A stretch of DNA of 24,943 nucleotides. Origin: Plakobranchus ocellatus. Taxonomy: Eukaryota > Mollusca > Gastropoda > Plakobranchidae. The stretch covers positions 887,640 to 912,582 of the forward strand of contig BLXT01002457.1 in assembly GCA_019648995.1 (NCBI GenBank), given 5' to 3'. The notes under the pieces were generated by a model. The model saw nothing but the letters and a program-made list of their open reading frames with translations, searched no databases and was not told where the DNA came from. The position numbers were made by a program, and so were the translations under genes. Positions 1-9,900 of the stretch are shown here, one piece after another (within the stretch, counting starts at the first letter, position 1; the number at the start of each line of letters is the position of its first letter).

Positions 1-48
1 TCCCCCCCCCCCCCCACACACACACACAAATAATAATAAAAAAAGAAA
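1..48. repeat. C-run, (AC)n and A-rich simple repeat
   Basis: A run of 14 C is followed by about seven AC units and then A-rich sequence. This is low-complexity DNA at the window edge with no coding content. Confidence 0.9.
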
Positions 49-970
49 GAAAAAATGGTTCATGAAGCCTTAAATCATATAATTTGTAGAAGATAAATGC
101 ATTGAACACCAAGCATTATAGAGCCAGAGCCCAACTAGCTCTCCCTCTTTTGGGTTCATGGGGAGACAATTTGCGTTGACAGGCACCATTTCCTATTTGA
201 TGATACAAATTTATTGCACATCTCTGAAGGCTTACAGTTAATCAACTCAAAGCACATTGCGCAGTCCTAACTGTATTCGTGACTTTATAGATTTGATTTC
301 AGATAGGAAGGAGAGGTAGATTTTTTTTTTCAAGAATTGATTTGAAAAAGCTTTTGGTTAAATATTGAACAAAATTGAAAACAATTAAAATAAAAAAGCG
401 AGAGAAAAATATACTTTCATAATATCTGGATGCAATAATGATTGTTTTTCAACACCTTTATTCATATTTGCTTATTAGCAGTCTTGCATCGGGAATATAC
501 ATCAATTTAACAGGTTATTACAAAGTTAGAAACATGAATAAAATTAAACAAGTCTTCAGCTGCATAGTGCTTTATGATGTTACCCATACAAATGATTTGG
601 GGAGGAGGGGGTGGGGGTGGAGAACACAGAAATTATTTTTCACGGAGACTACTAGATTTAGAAATCCATCAAATTTAGATTCTATGCTTTGTCTCATAAA
701 AAAAAAAAAAATGAATTACAATATCAATATTATTGATTAATATTTTGACCGTCTCAAATTATTACGACGCTCCCCTAAAAACATGAAACTAGACACAAGG
801 GACATCATCCATCTAGTGTAACTGTACTGTAAGTGTCTCAGTGGTCTTGATGGTCAATGGTGAGAGGCTCAGAACTCCGATCGGTCTTTGGCTTTACATT
901 AGAGGCACAGAGTAAATTTGTATTTAAACTTGCATGTTTTATTCCTAAGACGTAAATTATGTACAAAAAG
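49..970. other. AT-rich stretch without an identifiable gene
   Basis: Short open frames occur here, for example 438-740 on the plus strand, but they run through homopolymers and a G-rich patch (599-619) and show no domain. A 13-base A run lies near 699-711. I see no gene, RNA gene or mobile element. Confidence 0.6.
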
Positions 971-1214
971 TGGCGCTTCTTCGTTTGTTCCCACCCCGAC
1001 TTTTATTTTTATCAGCTCTGAATTATGTGATCTAAATCTAGACTCTAGGCTAGCTATCGACGACATGAAGAGGAGGTCGCAGGCCAGTCATAATGAAAAT
1101 AGTGCAATGTTCACTCAAAGTCTTCGCAATTTGGAGCTTTTTCGTTTGTTCCTATCGAATAACATAGCTATATTAAATGTAGGGGTGGCCGGTGGGAACA
1201 AACGAAAAGGCGCC
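971..1214. repeat. 25-bp motif: two direct copies and one inverted copy
   Basis: A motif with core TTCGTTTGTTCCCACC occurs at 971-995, again with changes at 1132-1156, and in inverted orientation at 1191-1214. The 971 and 1191 copies pair over 24 bases with two mismatches. The 1132 and 1191 copies could form a hairpin with a loop of about 34 bases. The arrangement resembles the end or subterminal part of a non-autonomous DNA transposon, but I see no convincing target-site duplication, so it is left as an unassigned repeat. Confidence 0.6.
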
Positions 1215-3418
1215 CCTGCAATTGCTAGGAAGATTTCCACGCAGAGGAACCACTTTCATCGAAGTGTTTTCCTAGACCACAACTCTGATCACTCTTCTAG
1301 ATCTAGGCCTAAATCTAAATTTAGATACTCAGGCTAGAAAGACCAGAGATTTTTCAGGGGCTGTGCTCATCTGGTCATTGCATAACAACAAATGTATTTT
1401 AGTGACACAGCATAGATCTAGTCTGACGGAATACAAATTTATGCTTACATAGCCTATAGGCCTATAATAATAATGCGAGATGCACACACTTAGTAGGCTG
1501 ACCTTATTCTCCCAAATGCTCAGAAAAATAGAGTTGAAACTTATTTTCCAAACAGATCAGACTTTCAGATGAAGGCATATATTGCTATTTATTTTATGAG
1601 CTACAAATAGAGGCAAAGTCAACCCATTGACACCGTTCCTATGATCCTCATATGGCCAATGCTCAAACAGATCAGCTGGGTTTCTTCCCTTCCATTGTTT
1701 GTGTGACCTGCATAGCCTTCGTTCACTCCTGTGAGGTGGATGAGAAAGAACAGAAAATTTTAACAAAGCAACAGACACTGATTATTCTAAATTATCGGGA
1801 TTGTCTTGACATGTCATCTCAATGCACTCAACAAAGTGAAACCAAAAGCGTTTTTCAGGAAAATAAAGATTGGACCTATTTTCCCGAGTGTTAGGAAAAA
1901 TAATCACTTAGTAATCTTTACCATCAGAGGCCCTACGAAACCAATAATAAGACGAAATGAAGTGAATTTTAGTTCATCAAGTGCCATCAAGATATAAAAA
2001 GCGATAGCATAAAAAAATGAAACATGATTTCTTGTTACCTCTCGGACATTTTGAACTAGAAACATTTCATTTTGTCTGTATTATTGTTAGGCCTAAAACA
2101 AAACCTGCTGTAACTTATAGTATAGAGACCGCAGATGATAAGGATTACCTTCACTTGTAGTCTCAAGACTAGTGGCCTGAAACCATTTGAGGACAGGATG
2201 AGTGCTGAAAAAGCTGAATCAATTCTGTTCATTCTCTCTCTCTCTCTCTGTCTCTTAATAATGACAAAGCACAAATGAATAAAAATGTGTTGTAACTTTA
2301 AAAGAAAAAATATGAGACTAACATAAAGCATATCGAAACACAATTTTTCAATTGCTCCTGTATCATCACTTATATATCTAATGGCTGTTTTAATTTACAT
2401 TACGATGATTAAGTAAGACAGATGTATATAGTGCATTGAAAATGGCACAGATTAATAAGAGTCTAGATCTGGTCATCAGATCAGCAGCTAATAGCATTGT
2501 TGAGCCTGTACATATAAATTTAACTTACACACAACACATATACATGCAAAACCACATACAATAATGAGGCATGGGTTGGGAGTAAGAGACGATGCAATTG
2601 GGCATGAAGTGTTTGACCCGCTTGAATACCCAGACATGTGAAATATAACTTTATAAATTCTGTGAACAATAGTTTGCCTCACATCCCTCAAACTAAAGAT
2701 ACAGTCCCATAGAACCAAGTTTGAAGCGAGAGGTTTCTGAAAGATACAAAGTATTTATAAGCCAAAAAGGTAACGAATATTATACATGATTTTAATTATT
2801 CATGTCTGAATAATCATTTTTGATTGAGCAGGCCTGTGTCCAAATTAAGATGTAAACTATAGTGTCATGTGTGAAATTAATAAACATGATCTATTTGATC
2901 AAGTTCTTACTGTCCAGAATCCTCTCTGCAATTTGTTTAGGACTAAAAACTGTTTAGAATATATGATTATTAGTCCTGACAATGATGTTTTGAATAGGTC
3001 AGTCCCCTGCATACCGCTAAAGAGCCAAGATACACTGTAAGTTAACTGCAGGATGGACAAGGGTGCTAAATTGCTTCAAATGCAATATAAAATTTAGAAC
3101 AGCTTTAACTTCAGATCATCACTCAATATTTAAATACAGTTTCTTTGCCACTGGAAATTTTATGACAAAATGTGGATTTTATTAAAACTTCATGTACTTT
3201 TTTTAAGATCTGGAAAATTTAATAAATCATTGATTTTCCATAGTACATGTAGGTTTGCAAGTTTTACAGCTGCCGTAGGAAATCATCTTAATTGGTTTGA
3301 TAGTTTGAGGTGTACAAGTACTAGAAAGGCCTCCTATACAAAAAGAAATTACAGGCTTATTTCTCTAGCCTAAACTTTCATTATTATTTGAATGAATGAT
3401 TTAAAAATATCCTAGATC
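1215..3418. other. Non-coding AT-rich stretch
   Basis: No recognisable gene. The region has scattered short frames on both strands without domains, and ctagatctagg-type strings near 1298-1310 and 2461-2470. The only clear structure is a (CT)n microsatellite at 2232-2250. Confidence 0.6.
2232..2250. repeat. (CT)n microsatellite
   Basis: About nine CT units with one interruption (ctg tct). Confidence 0.9.
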
Positions 3419-3441
3419 TTTTTTTTTTTTGGGGGGGGGGG
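3419..3441. repeat. Composite homopolymer T12-G11
   Basis: Twelve T are followed directly by eleven G. A similar T9-G10 lies in intron 5 at 11388-11406, and an inverted-order C11-T9 lies at 20764-20783. Confidence 0.9.
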
Positions 3442-3635
3442 TACTGCTTAGTTCATCCTGGTCTGTCTTTAATACAGATGTACCTAATCTAATCCAATGT
3501 AGTATTACAACTTAAATCTTTGTCTTCTGAGTAATCTGCCTGACAGACCAAGATTCTGGTCTCCCTAACTGTCTTGGCTGAGCAGAAGACAATTTAGTCT
3601 CCTTCATTCGGCTAAGAGATAGTACAATTTTACTC

Positions 3636-4528
3636 ATATTGGATGCATTTCACTGTTTTGAAACCAGTCCTTATGAGTTGTATGTCCTGTTCAGATAAGC
3701 TTGTGTCTCCCTTGCACGATGGGCTAGGCCCTTGTCCTACTGTGAGATGTAACCTGGATGGTCGTGCAAGATGGTGGCTATGTAGTTGGTGCCATTTTAG
3801 TGCTGCTGGAATATGCACTGGTGCTGACCTGTGGTCTGTTGCAATTCCGCCCCACCTGCCCATATCCTCGGTTAGGGGTTTTGTGTACACACTGGTCTTC
3901 AAACCTCTCATTTCGACTGTGGTATACACACATTTGACCATCGTGATGATCAAGTACAAACCTAGACTCATCCACAAAAATGACCAGAGACCACTGTTAT
4001 CTTGTTCATGTTACAAGGTTGTTAGCTCATAGCAAACGAGCCTGTCTGTGATGGAGATGAAATTTGGTTCGCTATACTGGCTTTCTCGCCCTAAAACATG
4101 AAAAGAGTGACGTAAACAAACATGCCGTTATGATTATCTGACGAATTTGAGAAATGAGAAGATGAAGATCATGGGTTTAAAGCTAGATGTACATAATTTG
4201 TACCGATTGAAAGGTAAGCTGAAGGAAATAGGCTTACCTTATACCATGTTCCCGGAGCCAACGAATAACGGTCGCTGTGCTCACTGGTGTCCCAATATGG
4301 TTCTTGCTGTATACCTTTCTCTTAGTTAGGTGGCGTTGATATACCGATCCTGTACCAAGGTGGTAACCCGTGGCCTCCCAAATCTTGGTCAGCCTATTGT
4401 ATTTCCTTGTTCCTGTACCCTGTCTGTAGATTGTAGGTGGTTTTCCTGCTACGCTTCAAAAGCCTTGCTACATTCTCCATGGTAATGCCTGCTTTGATGA
4501 CTTGCTGCATGAGTGGAAGTAAATTCAT
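3636..4528 (-). pseudogene. Tc1/mariner-type transposase relic with a retained GT-AG intron
   Basis: Read on the minus strand, this is a decayed Tc1-family transposase spread over several frames. It starts at an ATG at 4526-4528. The N-terminal helix-turn-helix reads MQQVIKAGITMENVARLL and ends in a TAG at 4394-4396. In another frame come GRPRVTT (4359-4379) and QDRYINAT (4331-4354), then STATVIRWLREHGIR (about 4238-4290). A 147-bp GTAAGC...TTTTAG intron follows. After it come ARKP, several stops, QWSLVIFVDESRF with the first catalytic Asp at 3970-3972, WGGIATDHRS (about 3819-3857), the second Asp at 3734-3736 just after a TAG, and DWFQNSEMHPI near 3638-3670. The position of the lost Glu fits DD34E spacing. 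Similarity stops at that point, so the C-terminus is missing. Multiple stops and frame changes make it inactive. The family assignment rests on these ordered motifs recalled from Tc1 transposases. Confidence 0.85.
4091..4237 (-). other. Putative intron inside the Tc1-type transposase relic
   Basis: On the minus strand the transposase reading ...REHGIR breaks at AG|GTAAGCC (4238/4237) and resumes after ...GTTTTAG|G (4091/4090) as GCGAGAAAGCC, coding ARKP. Removing the 147 bases restores AGG GCG (Arg-Ala) in one frame across the junction. Both ends match canonical splice sites. A later insertion that happens to be flanked by GT and AG is possible but less likely given the exact join. Confidence 0.65.
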
Positions 4529-5977
4529 TTCTACATTTTTCAAACTGGCAGTTCAAAATGCCATTGCTATTTTCACAAACTTATTCCATACCTTTCGTAG
4601 CTTTTGAAATAAGCTACACATTGATGCCAAAGACAACACAACCCCAAAAAAACATTAAAAAACCCCAAAAAAACTCATGCACAACAGAAAAAATGTAAAC
4701 AAAGGAAAAGATACTAAACACATAGAAGTGAGCATACTGACTTAGCTATGTTGTCAAAATTTATTCAGAAGACCGTAAAATCAATACATTGCACTGTGCA
4801 TAAATACCATTATTATTCATTGTGATTGAACAGAATTATACACAAAGAAAAATTGTCAAGTTTCGTTTGAAAATGAGTATAACTATGCTTTTAACAGAAA
4901 TTTTAAATGCCTATAGTTACTCACCAAAAAATTGTACAAAAACATTAAACTCACCTAGTTTCTACCATCACGAATGTCATGATCCATTTTTTAATTTGTT
5001 TTTTAAAAGTAAAATGCATATTGAAAATGAATATATCATCATTGGTTCACAGACAGAAATAGATTTTCTTCCCCCTCCCTATCCTTTTTAAATTTTTATT
5101 TTTTTACCAAACCCATGAAACTTCTAAAACTCCAGGATATCCATAAATCAAAGGAAACATTTTTAAATCAATTTTTTTTACTGTAAAGCAATTCAATTTG
5201 AAACTTTTGAAATTACAATACAAGTTTAGTTAATTTTGAACATGTCAAAAGTAACTTTATTTGCTGTTGCAGTATTTACTTTATTTTTTGTACTTGAAGT
5301 CCAAGCATTAAGGTAACAAGAATAAGTGACCTATGTTAGGTTAAAATAAATTTGATGCAAATCAATGTAGAATTTGATCCAACATGACACAAAAGTAAGA
5401 GCATAGAGCCTTTAAAATAATCTTTTGAAATTTCAGACATAAAATAATTTAACTTTGAATATTACTGATTTATAATTGAATTTGTTGAACATGTTGAAGA
5501 TTTTGCTGCAGGAAATGGGCACTAGATTTTATTTCTTACTTTACACGTACAAGCCCTTCTCATGATTAATGATGTCATGAAAATTAATCGGTTTTTTCCT
5601 CAAATTGTCTTATTTTGAAAAGATTGGCAATATTTCCTAATAGTAGAAAGATCATAAAGTGTCTCAATACCAATCAAAAAATGTCACAAGTTGCATTATG
5701 AAGATTTTGGAATGATAAAAATTAAATCTGCTATGCTAATTTTGTGTTAAGGGGTCAGTAAGAATTTTGAATTTGTTGAAAAGACATATTTAAAGAAAGA
5801 AAGAACATACTTAAAATTTTGTTGTCAGACTTTTTAGGGCTGGTTTGAAACCCAATGTTTTCCATCCTACAATAAATTGTTATAGAGTTCAGAGCACTGA
5901 CTCAATTTAAAAATAATATTATGCTGAAAAGCTAGAATATCCGAATATCTAATATTTTTTTTCAATTTCATCTGCAG
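4529..5977. other. AT-rich stretch upstream of the C9orf72 transcription unit
   Basis: Strongly AT-rich sequence with short frames that show no domain (4822-5091 is the longest). It ends in a pyrimidine-rich tract (about 5957-5974) leading into tctgcag. It may be the last part of a 5' intron or the upstream flank of the gene. I cannot place a promoter. Confidence 0.5.
5957..5977 (+). promoter_or_regulatory. Likely 3' splice site for a 5'UTR exon
   Basis: A T-rich tract followed by tctgcag puts a good acceptor at 5976-5977. An exon starting at 5978 could run unbroken to the donor at 6940, joining the small membrane-protein frame and the first coding exon of C9orf72. Whether it is used, and where the upstream exon lies, cannot be seen here. 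Confidence 0.4.
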
Positions 5978-5987
5978 CTTAGCAAAA

Positions 5988-5993
5988 ATGTGA
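5988..5993 (+). promoter_or_regulatory. Minimal upstream frame ATGTGA
   Basis: An ATG followed directly by TGA in good context (AAAAATGT, A at -3). If the exon from 5978 is transcribed, this start-stop element would lie in the leader ahead of both larger frames and could stall ribosomes or favour reinitiation. Confidence 0.35.
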
Positions 5994-6095
5994 GAGCTTC
6001 TGAATTAGTATTCAACCTGCAGGAGCCTGCACTTGTCAGCAAGTTTGCCTTTCATACTGGCATTCATTTGCCTTGACTAGGCTAGGCAAGCAATC

Positions 6096-6383
6096 ATGTT
6101 TTGGAATGAGGCTGTATTTCTACGCAGTGGTGTCAGCATGCAGTTTGTGAACCGTGAGGCACTTGTGATTCTGTGTGTAAACTATGCTTTCTTCTCAGTT
6201 GTGGTGCTTTCGTTCATTCTGGTAATTATGCTGATGACCAACACTTCACAGACCCATCAAGATCTTATGACCTCCCTATCCATGATGGCACTTAGTTTTA
6301 TATTTATTGACCTCGTTATTGCAAACTTCCTGGTAGAGTCTATTCGATTGCAGACAGAAATTAAGGCTGTTTACCAAATGTGA
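6096..6383 (+). CDS. Small two-helix membrane protein, 95 aa, unassigned
   Basis: I do not recognise this protein. The frame opens after an in-frame TAG at 6078-6080. The ATG at 6096 has A at -3, and the frame closes with TGA after 95 codons. Residues about 22-47 (ALVILCVNYAFFSVVVLSFI...) and about 60-80 (SLSMMALSFIFIDLVIANFL) are hydrophobic enough to span a membrane. A polar loop between them holds an Asn-Thr-Ser sequon at N49, and the tail is short and charged (RLQTEIKAVYQM). The sequence is less AT-biased and less repetitive than the flanking DNA, which suggests selection on coding. It lies 62 bases before the C9orf72 start on the same strand with no obvious splice signals or terminator between, so both may sit on one transcript. 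It could instead be the last exon of a gene with upstream exons after 6080, or an unselected open frame. Confidence 0.5.
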   Translation: MFWNEAVFLRSGVSMQFVNREALVILCVNYAFFSVVVLSFILVIMLMTNTSQTHQDLMTSLSMMALSFIFIDLVIANFLVESIRLQTEIKAVYQM

Positions 6384-6445
6384 AATAGGAATGGCATATG
6401 GACCTAAATTATTTATTCTTGTTTTTCAAATAATTTGACACGTTA

Positions 6446-6940
6446 ATGGCAACAGTGTCATCTTTGTCATCAGAATTAGATGGTTGCACTGTAGATCATC
6501 CTGAATTATTGTTTTATGAGCTAGATTTTAGCAGTATGAGCTTTACAGACAGGACTGCTGGTAACAATCATTCATTTAATCTGGACGGTGACAGCAGCAA
6601 AAGAAAGGACAACAATAGCAAGACAGGCCTAGATCTTGCTGATGCAAGAAGTAGGGGTGAAGGCAGCTTCATTGCTGATGGTGTTGGAGTAACAATGGGA
6701 GAGGATGAGAATGACAGTCCTATGAGTCCATCTTCAAGCTTTTCTGTGTCGTCTATTGGAAATATAGAACACAGCTTTGTGGATGCATTACTCCTTTGTG
6801 GATGGGATAACATCCTGGGCCCACGGCTTGAACACGTGTGGTATGTCCGTGGGAGACCACAACCTCATACCAATATCTTGCGCTATGTGACTACACAAGC
6901 TTTGAGTGGAGAAATCTGTCGTGATGTTTATTCGAACCAG
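6446..6940 (+). CDS. C9orf72: C9orf72 coding exon 1 (residues 1-165)
   Basis: The exon encodes an acidic, Ser-rich leader (residues 1 to about 108, with SSS, DSS and GEDENDSP patches) that looks disordered. The conserved start of the longin/uDENN-like fold follows (FVDALLLCGWDNILGPRLEH) and runs to NGEI-like LSGEI. The donor at 6941 is GTAAAT after codon 165 (phase 0). ATG 6446 has T at -3 and G at +4, a middling context. Confidence 0.92.
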
Positions 6941-9900
6941 GTAAATTAAAGCAATGTAAGAAAATTTATTTCACAGTAAGGCATATTTATAATGTTAAAA
7001 ATATTCCTTTTTTGCCATCTCCTGAAACCGTTCATGATTTTACAATAGCATTAGGTAGATCAGCTTTGATGTTGTCATTAGGCTAACATAATGGCATAAC
7101 TCATTTTGGATTTGTAAGATATCAACAAAAATCTGAAGTTCTTCTTCCTTTTAGGATACCATTTTCCATTAGATTAATACGTTTTTAAAAAAAGAATTGA
7201 ATTGATGCATTTCTATAATATGAACATCCTCTGAAAGCTCCTGGTGTCCTAGACTCAGGAATGGAGTGATTGTAAATTTGCATGTTGGTATTTGAATCTG
7301 AGTTTTATGCCATTCTGTTAACCCAGTGATTATTATACTCTATGGAAAATAGTGGTCTTTGCCTAATCGTTGAATAACATTCTTTAGAGAAGATGTAGAA
7401 AATGATTTCATACTGCCAGCCATTTTTGTATGTATTACTTGTATAGTACATAACCAACATGACTTGTAGCTAATTTCCTTGTTATTTTTCAAAAGCATTT
7501 GTGCCAATTGTGGAACAAAAAGACACTCTTTCTTTCCTTCATTTTATTTTATTTTATTTTTTTGTTTACAGATTGACTTCAAGTTCTTTGACATTCCAGA
7601 TAAGGGTATCATCATTCCAACATTTGTCTTCTCTGCTCAAGGGATAAAGGGTCTTAGCCTTAAAGCTTTAGCTTTGGTGATTCCTAACTCTGAACTCCCT
7701 CTCTACTTACACCAGGTTATCAGGGTTTTTTTTTTGTTATTTTTCTCCTTAACACCATTTTGAGAATGAACATATATTATTGCTTGTAATTTTTTGCCTT
7801 GAGTTATTCATATTATCAAAGAATTCAACCATTGTTGTGTTTTCAAATTCCATCTGAAAATGATTTTGGTATCAAGATGTAAGCAAAACTCTCTCTCAAT
7901 TATGTAAGCTTATAAATGGAAAGTTAGAAAGAAAAGCAAAATTTGTATAGTGTGAACGATTTTTTATTTTTTATTTATTTATTTTTTTTGTGTTCCCAGG
8001 ATGATCTTATACAAGCTTGGTTTATGCGCATAGTTGCAAAACTTCGAGTAATATGTGTTAAAGTAAGTGTTTCAAATAAAATCTTGTTATTATCTAATAT
8101 CAGGAGTATCACTGGCTTGTTTTAGAGTATACTATTCTTTCCTATTTATCATTTTACCTCATAATAGGATATAATGGCAAGAAGAGGCATGTATAAGTTT
8201 CAGTCTTGTGAAAATTGGAACATAAAATCAAGAAGACAATTTTAAATTATTGCTACAAGTAAGCTCAATTTTTTATACACTGATACTGTGGTCGTTTGAT
8301 TTTTTATTCATGAAAGAATGGTAAGTGGAATGGAATACACAGAATTCAAGTTAGTCATTTATTAGTTATCACATAAACAATCTTCAAATAGCATGGCTCC
8401 ATTTTGAGAATCTTCCTACTTATTCATAAAACACACTTGCTTTTTCAAATTGTCTTTGTCTAATTTGACAGCTTTAACATAATTTTACAAAGAATTTTTT
8501 TTAATTTGTATTTCTAATAAATTTTTATCTGTAATTTCAATACAATATTGATAGCAAAAAAAGAAAGATGAATTTTTTGTAGGTTTCTCAGAATTATCCA
8601 CATTTATATTTGTTGTTTTTTTGGTTTTTTTTTCGTCAAATATAGATGATAAATTGTGCTTTTGAATCATAAAACATAACATAAAGAATAAATTTCAAAT
8701 GCAAAAAAAGAATGATAAAATAGTCTCAGTATTGTTCTGTGTGTGTCTTTTTTTTTCAAACTGAAGGAGCCTTTCTTGAAAAATGTTGTCACCTATCAAT
8801 CTGTACTGTCCAACTTTGTTTAAATAAGTTTTATTTTGTTGGTTGTATCCTTTTGATTTTCAAGAAAGACTTTGCAACCTCAGGCTTAGCAGACTTATCC
8901 TCGTGGCTTTGGTCTTGTATGGCTATGTTGTCATCTCTGCAAGAGGTGGGATTACCGATCAAAATTGAAGTAAGCCATAAAAAAGTTGAATATTTGGTCC
9001 TGTGTTTTCTTAAACTTTCTGGATAGCTCTAAATAAGAATAAATGCTCCTTCAAGCTGCACCTTTAGCCTCACGCCACTCTGCTAGAAAAGGGTTCAAAT
9101 CAATGTATTGCCAACGTAATGAACTTTGAATGTTCACAGATGCTACTGTTATAATTGTATGAGAGTTAAATGTCATTTTTCAGTAGTTAATATTTATTGC
9201 TCCTATACTTCACTTATTTGAAATAAAAACAGGATTTATTAAGCATGTTTCACACACTCAGGATAAAAAAAAAAGATTTTAATTTTCTGCTCATACATCT
9301 AATATTATAAGAACTGATACGTTCATTTTTATTTGTAATCAATAATTTGAGCCAAGTATTAAAAAAAAAAAAAAATGTACATCCGATTTATTTGTCATGT
9401 CTGCTTCTTTTTTCATACATAAACCAGAACACATTAGATATCAACCCAATTTGTACTTCTCAATATTTGCAATTTTATTCGTAGCTGAAGTTATACGCTT
9501 TTTATTCCAGTTGAACTACACAGCTTTTTGTCCAGCAAATACACTGGAGTCTGATTTTCTGCGATGTGTGATTGCCTCCCACTTGATGACGTATGGTAGG
9601 AGTTTGATAGTTGGATCCCGTGCAGACAGGGTTAACATTCTTGTGTACACTCTGGGCCTCTTTTGTTGGGAGGGGGAGCTCATGTGCTCTCGTGCAGCTT
9701 TACAGGGCAGATCCTGGCCTTATTTCCAGGACCTTTGTGTTCAAGGCTGTATGAAGGTAAGCATATAAACACTTGGTTAATACTTATTACATTTATATTT
9801 TAATTCAACATAACATGGAAACATTTCTATCATTTTAATTATCACATGACCCAAAGTTGTGGCTATAATTTAAAGCAAGGCATGCCTGTGTAAAAAAGCT

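Noticed and set aside
599-619. G-quadruplex candidate
   Set aside because: Only three runs of three or more G occur at usable spacing, so the standard four-run pattern is not met.
918-1337. Open frame of 139 codons on the plus strand
   Set aside because: It overlaps the direct and inverted motif copies and has no recognisable domain or splice context.
3643-4032. Plus-strand open frame of 129 codons
   Set aside because: It is the opposite-strand shadow of the Tc1-type transposase relic, whose minus-strand motifs are clear.
6568-6813. Minus-strand open frame of 81 codons
   Set aside because: It is the complement of C9orf72 exon 1, whose Ser/Asp-rich codons keep the other strand open.
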